Shown: positions 50,130 to 57,872 of the stretch, piece by piece
Numbering within the stretch: the first letter of the stretch is position 1
Layout of the letters: the number at the start of each line of letters is the position of its first letter
Assembly: GCF_004216475.1 (NCBI RefSeq)
Contig: NZ_CP022303.1
Coordinates: forward strand, 1,922,001 to 1,986,000
From: Thalassococcus sp. S3
Lineage (GTDB): Bacteria; Pseudomonadota; Alphaproteobacteria; Rhodobacterales; Rhodobacteraceae
Length of the DNA: 64,000 bases
Direction: 5' to 3'
Notes under the pieces: model-generated
Told to the model about the DNA's origin: nothing
Seen by the model: only the letters and a program-made list of their open reading frames with translations
Databases searched by the model: none
Position numbers and translations under genes: made by a program

Positions 50130-50519
50130 TCAGTCTCCTTTCTTCTCGCCGGCGCGCAGGGCGGCTTTGTAGAGGGTGTCCATACCCCGGTTCAGCGCAT
50201 CCATGGATCCGCGCATCTGCGATAGCTCGCTCTGGATCGGCATCAGATCCTCCTGGCGGGCGACGGTCTCGATCGAGCGCTCGACATTGGCCATGCGGGA
50301 GCCCAGCTGATGCATATCGCGCCGGAACCCCTTGTGGTCGCCTTCGAGCGAGGTCATGCGGCTCAGCATCTCGCGCCGCGTCGGTTCCTCGCGCAGGATG
50401 ACGTCGGTGGAGACCGCGCGGATCCGTCGGTGGATCCAGTAGATCAGCCCGCCCAGACCGCTGAACACGGTGATGATCAGGCCGATGAGCATGTTGATGC
50501 CCTGCAGATACTCCCACAT
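50130..50519 (-). CDS. DUF2730-like membrane protein (Mu gp25 position)
   Basis: 129 residues: one N-terminal membrane helix (INMLIGLIITVFSGLGGLIY) and a long coiled coil (TSLEGDHKGFRRDMHQLGSR, MANVERSIETVARQ). Its ATG at 50519 overlaps the previous stop as TGATG. Such proteins sit in the lysis cassette of Mu-like phages and may be spanin-like or lysis accessory factors. Confidence 0.7.
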   Translation of the reverse strand: MWEYLQGINMLIGLIITVFSGLGGLIYWIHRRIRAVSTDVILREEPTRREMLSRMTSLEGDHKGFRRDMHQLGSRMANVERSIETVARQEDLMPIQSELSQMRGSMDALNRGMDTLYKAALRAGEKKGD

Positions 50520-50932
50520 CAGTAAAGCCACCATCCGATCGCGCACCACAAAGAGATGAAGAGGGTCATTTCGCCGGCGATGCGGGTCCAGAAGATCCAC
50601 CTCGCGCGCCCGACCGTCTCGGCCAGCATCACGGGGACGTTCATCGCGTAGACGGTCACCGCAACCATCACCGACAGAAACGTCGGGACAGGATGCATCA
50701 TCCAGAGATCCGCCCCCTGATGCGCCAGGAACCGCGCGGCGGCATAGTAGCCGCGCTCCAGAACCAGGGCCAGCGTGAAGATTGTGATCGCGGGAATGAG
50801 CTCCTGCCAGTCCATCTGGCTTCTGCGCTCGGCCGAGACCAGCATCCGGCCGTAGCGAAAGAGCATGAGCATCAGAAGTGTGATCAAGACCGAATGGCTG
50901 GCCAGCGTATATCCGTTCTCTCCGAGGCCCAT
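50519..50932 (-). CDS. Multi-pass membrane protein of the lysis cassette
   Basis: 137 residues with about four hydrophobic segments (SVLITLLMLMLFRYG, LIPAITIFTLALVLERGYYA, FLSVMVAVTVYAMNVPVMLA, GEMTLFISLWCAIGWWLY). It may be a second holin or antiholin, as it lies directly after the 3TM holin and overlaps it (TGATG). No family named. Confidence 0.65.
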   Translation of the reverse strand: MGLGENGYTLASHSVLITLLMLMLFRYGRMLVSAERRSQMDWQELIPAITIFTLALVLERGYYAAARFLAHQGADLWMMHPVPTFLSVMVAVTVYAMNVPVMLAETVGRARWIFWTRIAGEMTLFISLWCAIGWWLY

Positions 50933-51444
50933 CAGACCTTGCCCCTCGTCGCGGCAAAGACGCTCTTGACGGTGTGCCCACCCATATAGAGCGACATGAA
51001 GAGCGCGGTCAGACCGAGGAGCACCTCGGTCGGCATCGGGGGCAGGGCCCATTTGAGGATGGCGTTGGTCAGATGCAGCGCGACCACGTTCCAGAACCAC
51101 AGGAAGGCGAGGAAGAACATCCAGAGCGGGCGCCATGTCCAGGCCCAGCCGGGTTTCTCCATCTCGAGCTTCATCAGCGCCATGCGGTGCTCGAGCTCGG
51201 ATGTATGCAGCGCGATCATCTCCGGCGCCATGGTCTCCACATCCGCGATCGCCGCCTCCACCGTCTGCGGATGCGTGCGGGCGAATTCATCGAGCTCGGC
51301 CGGGATCACGCCGGACCGCTCGGCGATCTCTGTGACCACGCTGGAGACGAGCTCGGCATTCGCGCCGCCGAGCTTGTTGGCCAGCACCTTCTTGACCAGC
51401 GGCGCCCCGACGCTCGCGGCCAGGGAAATTAGGGTTGAGGACAT
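50932..51444 (-). CDS. Holin of the 3TM type
   Basis: 170 residues. An N-terminal helical region (SLAASVGAPLVKKVLANKLG) is followed by a conserved EKPGWAWTWRPLWMFFLAFL, then membrane segments FWNVVALHLTNAIL and EVLLGLTALFMSLYMGG. This matches the Holin_3TMs family also found in gene transfer agents. It should permeabilise the inner membrane to release the endolysin coded just upstream. Confidence 0.8.
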   Translation of the reverse strand: MSSTLISLAASVGAPLVKKVLANKLGGANAELVSSVVTEIAERSGVIPAELDEFARTHPQTVEAAIADVETMAPEMIALHTSELEHRMALMKLEMEKPGWAWTWRPLWMFFLAFLWFWNVVALHLTNAILKWALPPMPTEVLLGLTALFMSLYMGGHTVKSVFAATRGKV

Positions 51445-51456
51445 GGCAGATCTCCG

Positions 51457-51642
51457 TCAGGTTTTTATCGGCCAGCGGCGCCCTGTCGGGACATGGACTA
51501 CACTGACCTCAGTTACGTCTTTCTCTTGAGCCACCCGACGCGCGCGACACAGACCAGCAGCCAACGAGGATCTGCGGCGATAATCGGCAATCCGCTCACC
51601 TCGGTAGCAGAAGCTCACCCGGTAGGGTCGGCACCTCGCCAT
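51457..51642 (-). CDS. Small basic protein between lysozyme and holin
   Basis: 61 residues (MARCRPYRVSFCYRGERIAD, then TEVSVVHVPTGRRWPIKT), rich in Arg, likely a small beta protein. ATG 51642 overlaps the lysozyme stop as TGATG and has GAGGAG upstream. No family known. Confidence 0.55.
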   Translation of the reverse strand: MARCRPYRVSFCYRGERIADYRRRSSLAAGLCRARRVAQEKDVTEVSVVHVPTGRRWPIKT

Positions 51643-52577
51643 CACACGCTCCTCAACGCCGCTGCCAGCCGCGGCGTGCTCGCCTGCACCTGCGCCGCGA
51701 TCGCGTCGCGGTATTGCCACGCCAGCCAGGCCAGCCAGAGCAGCCCGCCACCCGATCCGGCCAGGGCCAGATCAGAGGCCATATCGGCCGCAGGACCGGG
51801 AACGGTCGCGCCCAGGCCCGCACCACCGCCCGCCGCCGTCGCGGTCGCCGTCGCCGGAATGACCGGCTTGCGGCGCGCATCGATCATGCGTTGCAAGGTG
51901 GCCAGCGTAGCCGGGCCGATGATGCCGTCCACGGTCAGATCGTGATCGCGCTGGAAGTCGCGCACGGCCGTCTGACGCAGGCCGTATTCATCGCTGCCAG
52001 CGGCATAGCCGAGTTTCTTCAGACCCTCGCGGATCTCGGCCATTTCGCCATCCCCCAGCTTGACCACGATGCGGGCCAGAGGGTGATCCTTCGACGGCGG
52101 GCGCAGCGGCTCGACCCGCTTCTGGTGCCCGTGATAATTGCCGTTCAGGATCAGATCGGCCTCTTCGCGCCGCCGGCGCACCAGCCCCTTCAGCACGCGC
52201 CCGCCGCCCTTGTTCCAGAGCCCCAGCCGCCGACGCGTTTCCTTGTGATCTCCGCGCCGCCAGAACGCCACCCAGCTCGCGCGAAGCACCGCCCCCGTGT
52301 TGAAATCGAAGCTCACGCCGCCGTCGAATTCATTCTGGGCCGCGCCCGGCATCGCCTTGCGCACGCGCGGCTCGTAATTCCGCTCGAGGGCTTTCGACAG
52401 GAACTCGCTCGCCTCGTGGCGGGTCAGGATCATGCCGGGACGGGGGGTGATCACGCCGGAGGCCTTGGTCAGACCCGCGCCGATCGTCCAGATCCCGGCC
52501 GGGCAGCGGTAGGCCTTCAGCACGACGCCTTCATGCGCCTCCAGAAAGGCCAGCCCCGCTTCAGATATCTTGCGCAT
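51642..52577 (-). CDS. Endolysin: GH24 lysozyme with peptidoglycan-binding domain and C-terminal hydrophobic tail
   Basis: 311 residues. The T4-type triad Glu16-x8-Cys25-x5-Thr31 stands in EAHEGVVLKAYRCPAGIWTI, as in P1 Lyz and RrrD-type enzymes. Residues about 185-235 are a PG_binding_1 repeat (GLRQTAVRDFQRDHDLTVDG, IIGPATLATLQ). Residues about 270-295 are hydrophobic (GGGLLWLAWLAWQY), so the C-terminus may anchor in the membrane. It is the first gene after the candidate late promoter, like Mu lys. Confidence 0.9.
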   Translation of the reverse strand: MRKISEAGLAFLEAHEGVVLKAYRCPAGIWTIGAGLTKASGVITPRPGMILTRHEASEFLSKALERNYEPRVRKAMPGAAQNEFDGGVSFDFNTGAVLRASWVAFWRRGDHKETRRRLGLWNKGGGRVLKGLVRRRREEADLILNGNYHGHQKRVEPLRPPSKDHPLARIVVKLGDGEMAEIREGLKKLGYAAGSDEYGLRQTAVRDFQRDHDLTVDGIIGPATLATLQRMIDARRKPVIPATATATAAGGGAGLGATVPGPAADMASDLALAGSGGGLLWLAWLAWQYRDAIAAQVQASTPRLAAALRSV

Positions 52578-52629
52578 TGCTCTCTCCTGCTCGGGCGCGC
52601 GTCAGGCGCGCCGATCAGGGCCAGATTAA

Positions 52630-52669
52630 GCTGCCGGGGGCGTTCATTCCGCCCCCAACACCTTGCGCA
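52630..52669 (-). promoter_or_regulatory. Candidate late promoter Plys with repeated activator element
   Basis: 52647-52669 carries the element (core CAAGGTGTTGGGGGCGGAA on the minus strand) that recurs at 41584-41606. Eighteen bases beyond it TAATCT could serve as -10. A 7-bp GGGGGCG/CGCCCCC hairpin overlaps it. The place, between the putative activator and the lysozyme, equals Mu Plys. Confidence 0.6.
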
Positions 52670-53092
52670 TCAGAAGAGGGTCATTTGCCGATCGTCGGGT
52701 CCGGGTGCGGGCTGGTCGCCGCCCTCCCGGTCGCGGGGAAAGTCGCGGCCCGCCGCCTTGAAGTAGTTCCGCAGCGCCGTTTCGGAGACGCGCAGATGCC
52801 GGCAGATCGCCGTGTGGGTCCAGCCCCGGCGCGCCAGCACGAGGGCCATCCAGTAATTGGCCAGCGGCACGCGCCGGGGCAGACGGTGGGCCTGCTCGAT
52901 GAGCGCATTCGCATCCTCGGTGCCGATCAGCTTGGCCAGCTCCGAGCGGCCCTTCGTCCGGTAGTCGAAATTGAGATGTGTGCCGCCGAAGGCCATGAAG
53001 ACGTCCATCGCCTTCTGCTCGCCGATCGTATCGACATAGACCTGCAGCTCGCTCGGAACGCGCACCGCCGGATAGGGGTGCCGCGCCGTCAT
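52670..53092 (-). CDS. Candidate late/middle transcription activator (Mor/C-like)
   Basis: 140 residues. MAFGGTHLNFDYRTKGRSEL, then the middle IGTEDANALIEQAHRLPRRV and the C-terminal helix-turn-helix GWTHTAICRHLRVSETALRN match the plan of Mu Mor and C: a glycine-rich dimer part and a DNA-binding end. It is the last early gene, placed just before the lysis module, where Mu C lies. It probably acts on the repeated element after it and at 41584. ATGA overlap with the gene before. Confidence 0.65.
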   Translation of the reverse strand: MTARHPYPAVRVPSELQVYVDTIGEQKAMDVFMAFGGTHLNFDYRTKGRSELAKLIGTEDANALIEQAHRLPRRVPLANYWMALVLARRGWTHTAICRHLRVSETALRNYFKAAGRDFPRDREGGDQPAPGPDDRQMTLF

Positions 53093-53343
53093 TCGGGCCG
53101 CTCCCGGCGTTGCTTGCCCGTGCGGAGATCGGGGCTGTTGAGCGGCATCACCGTTGTGACCGCGTCGCCCTTCAGCTTGTAGGTGAACCCGTCGCTCACG
53201 ACACCGCAGGCGGCGGGATGGTCCTCGGCCAACGCCACCGCGGCCGAGATCTTTGCGCGCACCGCATCCAGATCCATGCCTTCCACCCGCTCGAGATAGC
53301 GGATGACGGCATGATCGGTGATGCGGAAGCGCGAGGGTTTCAA
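53089..53343 (-). CDS. Small early phage protein
   Basis: 84 residues from a TTG that overlaps the previous stop (TTGA). FRITDHAVIRYLERVEGMDL and GVVSDGFTYKLKGDAVTTVM suggest a small alpha-beta fold; DHAVIRYLER is common in small nuclease- or toxin-like RelE-type proteins, but I do not claim that. Function unknown. Confidence 0.55.
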   Translation of the reverse strand: MKPSRFRITDHAVIRYLERVEGMDLDAVRAKISAAVALAEDHPAACGVVSDGFTYKLKGDAVTTVMPLNSPDLRTGKQRRERPE

Positions 53344-53600
53344 TGGAGCTTGTCCTTCGTCGCGGTGATCGTTGCCTGAGCCTGCCGGGTGGCCCAGGCG
53401 TGTCGCAGGATATGGCCGAGACGGCTGATCGCCCGCCAGCAGACCATGGGGCCATCCAGCCGATAGATGCGATAGACGGCGAGTTGCACCGAAAGCATGG
53501 CGTTGGAATAGGCCCAATCGGCCGACCCACTGTCATCGCCGAGATCGGCGAGCCCGCGCACCAGCATCTTCTCGGTTTCTAGGGAGTGATCCTTGCTCAT
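53340..53600 (-). CDS. Small early phage protein
   Basis: 86 residues, helical (SNAMLSVQLAVYRIYRLDGP, then WRAISRLGHILRHAW), mildly hydrophobic but with no clear membrane helix. It overlaps GemA by 4 bases. No family known. Confidence 0.5.
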   Translation of the reverse strand: MSKDHSLETEKMLVRGLADLGDDSGSADWAYSNAMLSVQLAVYRIYRLDGPMVCWRAISRLGHILRHAWATRQAQATITATKDKLH

Positions 53601-54061
53601 CCTCTCCTCCCGAAGTCGTAATCGATCTCCGCGCGCTTGCCCCAGGCCTCGAGCGCGCTGATCACCGCCTGGATCTGTTTCGGGTCGCGTATCATATCCA
53701 CATCCGCCGGCACGCTGGCCCAGCTCTCTCCGAACTGTTTGCGGATGAAGGCGTTCAGCCCGTCCCGGCCGGGGCGGTCCAGCACGCCCTTCTGGCCCAG
53801 CTTCGACCAGAGCACATGGATCACGCGTAAATCCCCGCGTGGCGCCAGCTTGTGTGTTCGACGTTCCTTTGAACGGCCGTTCGACGACGGTTTGAACCCC
53901 TGTCGCTTTAGCTCGTTCACGACCTTCTGCAGCTCAGCCGCGTTCATGTCGCTCATCGAGGCCTTGCCCACGACGCGCAACTGCAGATCATGCCGGGCGT
54001 CCGCATCGATGCCGAGATCCCGGCATCCGACATGGATCATCTGTTGCAGGTGACGGGTCAT
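53597..54061 (-). CDS. gemA: Mu gp16-like GemA protein
   Basis: 154 residues. The GemA/gp16 pattern is clear: RHLQQMIHVGCRDLGIDADA, a conserved SDMNAAELQKVVNELKRQGF, then VIHVLWSKLGQKGVL and the end IQAVISALEAWGK. In Mu GemA alters host gene expression and supercoiling. Early operon. ATG 54061 overlaps the previous stop as ATGA. Confidence 0.85.
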   Translation of the reverse strand: MTRHLQQMIHVGCRDLGIDADARHDLQLRVVGKASMSDMNAAELQKVVNELKRQGFKPSSNGRSKERRTHKLAPRGDLRVIHVLWSKLGQKGVLDRPGRDGLNAFIRKQFGESWASVPADVDMIRDPKQIQAVISALEAWGKRAEIDYDFGRRG

Positions 54062-54309
54062 TCCCAAAGCGCCCCCTCATCTTCGGCGCGCTGCATCTCC
54101 TCCCGGATCGCGTCTTCGATGGCATCGAGGCCGGCATCGAGGTCGGCCATCACCGTGTCGATCGAGCCCGAGATGATGCCCTCATCCCAGAGCCCAGAGA
54201 CCTCGTAGAGCAGGTCATGGGCGCGGTTGCGTAACGCCTTCAGCTTTCGGTGCGAACGCTGCTGGGCTTCTTTCGGCGTGCGCGGCCATTTGGGTATCGA
54301 TCTGCCCAT
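54058..54309 (-). CDS. Small early phage protein
   Basis: 83 residues: basic N-terminus (RTPKEAQQRSHRKLKALRNR) and acidic helical end (DLDAGLDAIEDAIREEMQRA). Overlaps its neighbours by 4 and 1 bases. Family unknown. Confidence 0.5.
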   Translation of the reverse strand: MGRSIPKWPRTPKEAQQRSHRKLKALRNRAHDLLYEVSGLWDEGIISGSIDTVMADLDAGLDAIEDAIREEMQRAEDEGALWE

Positions 54310-54653
54310 TACGTGTCCTCCTTCGCTTCAAAGAGATCGCCCAAAGCCCGCTCGCGACGGGCATTGGCCTCTCTGTTGATACGGTGGTGCTCAGCGTCGT
54401 AGGTCAGGTGGCAGCGCTGGCACATCGCCATCAGGTTCTCGTCGCGGCAATCTTCCGGCTCATGGTTCAGATGTGCGACCGTGAGCACCACCATCGAGCC
54501 GGTGACTGGATGTGGCTTGTGGTTCTCTGCGCGACAGTCCGGGTAGTGGCCGGGGCTGCCTTCACACATGTTGCCCGCGCGCGTCCGGATCCGGGTCGAG
54601 ATCGCCGGCCAGTTTGCCGGGTAGCGCGCCTTGTTCTCGGGACGGATCGGCAT
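54309..54653 (-). CDS. HNH-like nuclease domain protein
   Basis: 114 residues. TVAHLNHEPEDCRDENLMAM, then CQRCHLTYDAEHHRINRE gives the HNH pattern (H, N and the Cys pair for zinc), with a further Cys pair near GNMCEGSPGHYPDC. It may be a homing-type or packaging nuclease. ATG 54653 follows GGAGGTAC and overlaps the previous stop. Confidence 0.75.
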   Translation of the reverse strand: MPIRPENKARYPANWPAISTRIRTRAGNMCEGSPGHYPDCRAENHKPHPVTGSMVVLTVAHLNHEPEDCRDENLMAMCQRCHLTYDAEHHRINREANARRERALGDLFEAKEDT

Positions 54654-54949
54654 CAGCGGTACCTCCGGAGGTGCGCAGAGAGCGCCCGACGGCTTTCCCG
54701 CTTCGCCTCTTCCTTGAGCCGCATCGGCGAGAAATAGAACCAGTATACGAACGCAGCCCAAAGCGGCAGCTGACCACCCGAATTCGGGTGCGGATACCGT
54801 CTGTAGGCATGCAGCCATCCACATTGCGCAGGAACCATGCGAAGCCACTCACCGCTGGTCATCCTCGGAAGCCGCCACAGGAAAACAAGCGGATAGAAGA
54901 AAAGGATGTTCCAGAGGAGCCGGAGAGGGTGCATCACGGCATGGACCAT
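54653..54949 (-). CDS. Small early membrane protein
   Basis: 98 residues with two hydrophobic segments (LLWNILFFYPLVFLW and LPLWAAFVYWFYFSPM) and a basic tail (EEAKRESRRALSAHLRRYR). It could be a superinfection-exclusion or inner-membrane protein. Not assigned. ATG 54949 overlaps the ASCH gene stop. Confidence 0.55.
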   Translation of the reverse strand: MVHAVMHPLRLLWNILFFYPLVFLWRLPRMTSGEWLRMVPAQCGWLHAYRRYPHPNSGGQLPLWAAFVYWFYFSPMRLKEEAKRESRRALSAHLRRYR

Positions 54950-55341
54950 CACCCAGCCTCCCTCGGCGATGCCCACCCGACTTGCACACCGAGAAACACC
55001 TCATCCTTGGCCTTGTGCTGCTCGGTCCAGAAGGCGCTCATATCCTCGCGGTCCTCGAACCCGTCGGCGACGGCGAAGGCGTCGAGATCGCCGATGATGC
55101 GGTCAAAAACCTCGACGCGTTCGATCAGCCCGCGCCGACGCTCGATCCGGATCGGCTCGACGCTCAGGCACATCGGGTCCGGATCGATGATCTTCCGGCA
55201 CGCCTTGGTGCGCATGCCCTGATAGAGCTGCAGCCGCTCACCGGGAAAGGCGTGCCGCTTGCGGTGTCCCCGGATCGTATGCAGCTTGAAGCCCGCCTCG
55301 ATCATCGGCGCGAACCGCTTCTGAAAGCTATAGGCGACCAT
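54949..55341 (-). CDS. ASCH-domain protein
   Basis: 130 residues. FAPMIEAGFKLHTIRGHRKR, HAFPGERLQLYQGMRTKACR, then DPMCLSVEPIRI match the ASCH fold, which binds RNA or modified nucleotides, in some cases as an amidohydrolase on modified cytidine. The phage role is unknown; it could modify or read nucleic acid. Starts near the HNH genes. Confidence 0.75.
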   Translation of the reverse strand: MVAYSFQKRFAPMIEAGFKLHTIRGHRKRHAFPGERLQLYQGMRTKACRKIIDPDPMCLSVEPIRIERRRGLIERVEVFDRIIGDLDAFAVADGFEDREDMSAFWTEQHKAKDEVFLGVQVGWASPREAG

Positions 55342-55344
55342 GGC

Positions 55345-55623
55345 TCAGCCCTCATCCTCCGATCCCTGGCCCCGGATCGGCACCTTGCGCTTGGCCGCAT
55401 CGTTCAGGAGACCTTTCGCGGCCAGCGCCCGCGCGGTACCGGGCGGAGCTGCTGGGGGCTCGGGCTGCGTCGCTTCCTCGGTGACGGCCACATCGCCAGA
55501 GACCAGGGCGCTATAGAAGAGATCGGCATGTGCAAGCTTGGTGAAGGTGCCGAGGACCTCTTTGCTGTAGACCACCACCTCGATCGTTCCGTCGTCATTC
55601 TCAAGCATGTCGTATTGGATCAT
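55345..55623 (-). CDS. Small acidic early phage protein
   Basis: 92 residues (MIQYDMLENDDGTIEVVVYS, then FYSALVSGDVAVTEEA and a proline-rich stretch). Overlaps the HNH gene stop as ATGA. No family known. Confidence 0.5.
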   Translation of the reverse strand: MIQYDMLENDDGTIEVVVYSKEVLGTFTKLAHADLFYSALVSGDVAVTEEATQPEPPAAPPGTARALAAKGLLNDAAKRKVPIRGQGSEDEG

Positions 55624-56261
55624 TTGCGTTTCCTTTCGCCTTTGCGGGCCTCGCGCGCCTCGTGTTCCAGAAGCGCGGTTTTGAGGATGAGGGGTTTCAG
55701 CTCTGCCGGGGCGGCGTCGTAGTTCCGCCCGAAGCGACCGTTCAGGCGCGGCAGCAGCGCGCGCGGGATGGCGATCCAGTTCGACGGGTCGCAATTCGTG
55801 CGATCGCCATCCCGTGATTTGAGGCACATGCCTTCTGGAAGGGGTCCGTTCTCCAGCTCCCAGAGATAGCGGTGCTTGTGCATGTATCGCCGGCTGTGAC
55901 CCGTGTAGGGGTTGCGGATCGGGACGCTGATCTCGATGTACCCGTCCTTGCCGACACGCTCGTCGCCCAGCTCTTTGCGGTTCGGCGGAACGTGTCCCTT
56001 TCGGAACTGCGTCCGGGCGGAGGCTTCGTTATAGGGCATCTTCTTGCCCTTGTTGACCGGCACCTGACCTGGTTCGAAGCACCCGGTGCGCCCGGTCATC
56101 CAGCCCTTGCGCTTGCAGAGTGCGTTGTAATTGGTGAGCGACACATCCGTCCGCCCGAACTGCGCGCAGAACCGGGCGTGTGCATCGCGGCGCGGCAGCT
56201 CTTTCGTCAGCTCGATGAAGAGCAGCTCGGCCTCGGAATATGCGATCGCCCGGCCTTTCAT
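55620..56261 (-). CDS. HNH endonuclease (HNH_3 type)
   Basis: 213 residues. The HNH_3 signature stands at MHKHRYLWELENGPLPEGMC, LKSRDGDRTNCDPSNWIAIP, with an N-terminal helix-turn-helix-like part (NYNALCKRKGWMTGRTGCFE). This arrangement is common in free-standing homing endonucleases of phages. It may be a selfish insertion in the early operon or serve replication. It overlaps the genes on both sides by 4 bases, so it is well integrated. Confidence 0.85.
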   Translation of the reverse strand: MKGRAIAYSEAELLFIELTKELPRRDAHARFCAQFGRTDVSLTNYNALCKRKGWMTGRTGCFEPGQVPVNKGKKMPYNEASARTQFRKGHVPPNRKELGDERVGKDGYIEISVPIRNPYTGHSRRYMHKHRYLWELENGPLPEGMCLKSRDGDRTNCDPSNWIAIPRALLPRLNGRFGRNYDAAPAELKPLILKTALLEHEAREARKGERKRK

Positions 56262-56497
56262 TTTTCGTCGCGGCCGATCTGGGGCAGCATGGGCAGCACG
56301 TCTTGCCCATGCTGGGCAAAGAGCTTGGCTGCGTTCAGCTGAAGCTCGCTCTTCTGAATGATCTTGTCGGACACCTTGACGATGGCATCCGCGCGCTGAA
56401 CCTCTTTCTCGATGTCTTCGGCATCGAGGCTCTCATCGGAAAGGCGCTCGAGCTGCGCGAAGAGGTGATCGTTCAGATCTGACAGGCGGTTTTTCAT
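56258..56497 (-). CDS. Small coiled-coil early protein
   Basis: 79 residues (NDHLFAQLERLSDESLDAED, then ADAIVKVSDKIIQKSELQLN), helical. It is translationally coupled to DUF3164 (ATGA). A similar small protein often follows DUF3164 in Mu-like phages. Function unknown. Confidence 0.6.
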   Translation of the reverse strand: MKNRLSDLNDHLFAQLERLSDESLDAEDIEKEVQRADAIVKVSDKIIQKSELQLNAAKLFAQHGQDVLPMLPQIGRDEK

Positions 56498-57150
56498 GAC
56501 GTCGCTCCCATCTTGGCGATATCGAGTGGGACGGCGCGCCATTGGCCGTCGAAGCTCTCGCGGTGATAGGCGCGCACATAGGTTTTCGAGCCGACCGTGC
56601 GCATGGCATCGCGGATCGCCTCCATGGCGCGCTGCCAGCGCGCATCCTCGATATCGAGGCGGAGCAGCATGAAGATCTCCGAGCGGTTGATCTGGCCGGA
56701 TTTCTCGGTGTTGAAGGCGTTGGTCACCAGCGCGCGCACCTCGGCGCGGCTTTCCGCAGCCCATTCGTTCAGGCACTCATCGATGAGCTTTTTCGCCTCT
56801 GCCAGCTCCGGCCCGAAATCCACCCGGTCGGCGACCCGGACCTCCAGCTTGTAGGGCTGATCGACCGTCATGAACGTCTTGTTGCCCTTCGTTCCGCCCT
56901 TCGTGGTGCCGTATTCCTGGGCGAGGATGGCCTCATAATCGCCGATATCGTCGAAGGTGTGCTCGAGAAAGCGCCGGATCCGGTCGCTCAGCTCAAGGGC
57001 ATAGCCCAGCACCTTGCGGACGGTCTCGTCTTCCAGCTTGTGCTGGGGCTTGATCAGCTCCTCGGGCTGCCAGCCGCCGCGGCCGTCGCCCATATAGCGT
57101 TTGCCATCGATCTCGTGGATGCCGTCATCGACCTGTTTTGGAAGGGTCAT
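56494..57150 (-). CDS. DUF3164 protein
   Basis: 218 residues. KRYMGDGRGGWQPEELIKPQ at the start and TYVRAYHRESFDGQWRAVPL at the end identify DUF3164, a common early protein of Mu-like phages, found where other phages keep Gam. LEVRVADRVDFGPELAEAKK and a long helix are also typical. Function unproven. Confidence 0.88.
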   Translation of the reverse strand: MTLPKQVDDGIHEIDGKRYMGDGRGGWQPEELIKPQHKLEDETVRKVLGYALELSDRIRRFLEHTFDDIGDYEAILAQEYGTTKGGTKGNKTFMTVDQPYKLEVRVADRVDFGPELAEAKKLIDECLNEWAAESRAEVRALVTNAFNTEKSGQINRSEIFMLLRLDIEDARWQRAMEAIRDAMRTVGSKTYVRAYHRESFDGQWRAVPLDIAKMGATS

Positions 57151-57377
57151 GTGTTGCTTCTCCTGCTCTTGAATATCGGGCTTTCGACCCGCTCATAGGT
57201 GCGCTCAGTCGCGTTCATCGCCTGCGCAATCTCATCGGCTTGGGCGAACGGGTTCTCCAGGTCATCGGGCACGTCACAGACGACGCATCCGGCCGCGAAC
57301 CCGCCCGTTGGCGTGATGGCCAGCACCCGGATGACTGAATTGGTGATGGCGATGTAGTCGCCGCATTGCAGGTTCAT
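57147..57377 (-). CDS. Small early phage protein
   Basis: 76 residues (MNLQCGDYIAITNSVIRVLA, then ERTYERVESPIFKSRRSNT), with a small beta-rich start. Overlaps both neighbours by 4 bases. No family. Confidence 0.5.
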   Translation of the reverse strand: MNLQCGDYIAITNSVIRVLAITPTGGFAAGCVVCDVPDDLENPFAQADEIAQAMNATERTYERVESPIFKSRRSNT

Positions 57378-57553
57378 GGTGTCTCCTCCTTCGGCGCATC
57401 CGCCACCAATCCCGACAGGACGGCGATCAGCACCAGCGCCTCGATTTCTTCCAAGGTGACCAGGGTCAGACCGCGCTGACCGTAAGTGTCCACCCGCCGC
57501 ACCGCGCGCTGCGCGCGGACGGCGATCTCTTTTGCGGTCAGGGGCTCAGTCAT
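57374..57553 (-). CDS. Small early phage protein (59 residues)
   Basis: ATG 57553 to TGA 57374: MTEPLTAKEIAVRAQRAVRR, then VTLEEIEALVLIAVLSGLVA. It is a helical protein below the usual length cut-off. Both ends overlap neighbouring genes by 4 or more bases, continuing the coupled chain, which is the main reason to call it. Confidence 0.55.
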   Translation of the reverse strand: MTEPLTAKEIAVRAQRAVRRVDTYGQRGLTLVTLEEIEALVLIAVLSGLVADAPKEETP

Positions 57554-57872
57554 GGCTCACCCCATCGTCGAGCACGGCGCCGATCAGGCTCGGCTCAGCA
57601 GCGATGATCGTGAGCAGGCGCGTGCAGAGCGCACGGTCGCTGAGACCCCGCGCCGTTGCCGGAGCGTTGAACTGCTGGAGAACATGCGCGGGCAGAGAGA
57701 TGGACTTTCGTGTCCTTGCCCGGGCTCTGTAGCGTGGAATATCCTCGCCCTGTTTCCGGGCCATACAAAGGATGCCGTAGACCCTGTTCGGCGTGATACT
57801 TAAGGCACGCGCGATCTCACCGGACTTCACGCCGTCACGGGCCATCTGAATAATCTCGGCTCTGTCGCTCAT
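57546..57872 (-). CDS. Early helix-turn-helix protein, copy A of a paralogous pair
   Basis: 108 residues. The N-terminal helix-turn-helix is GVKSGEIARALSITPNRVYG. The C-terminal part (RALCTRLLTIIAAEPSLIGA, VLDDG) is shared with the next gene upstream (57869-58195), so the two probably arose by duplication. Likely DNA-binding regulators. Confidence 0.6.
   Translation of the reverse strand: MSDRAEIIQMARDGVKSGEIARALSITPNRVYGILCMARKQGEDIPRYRARARTRKSISLPAHVLQQFNAPATARGLSDRALCTRLLTIIAAEPSLIGAVLDDGVSHD

Noticed and set aside
53089..53343. RelE-type toxin call for the small gene with DHAVIRYLER
   Set aside because: Only a short helix resembles such proteins; no catalytic set and no antitoxin partner.
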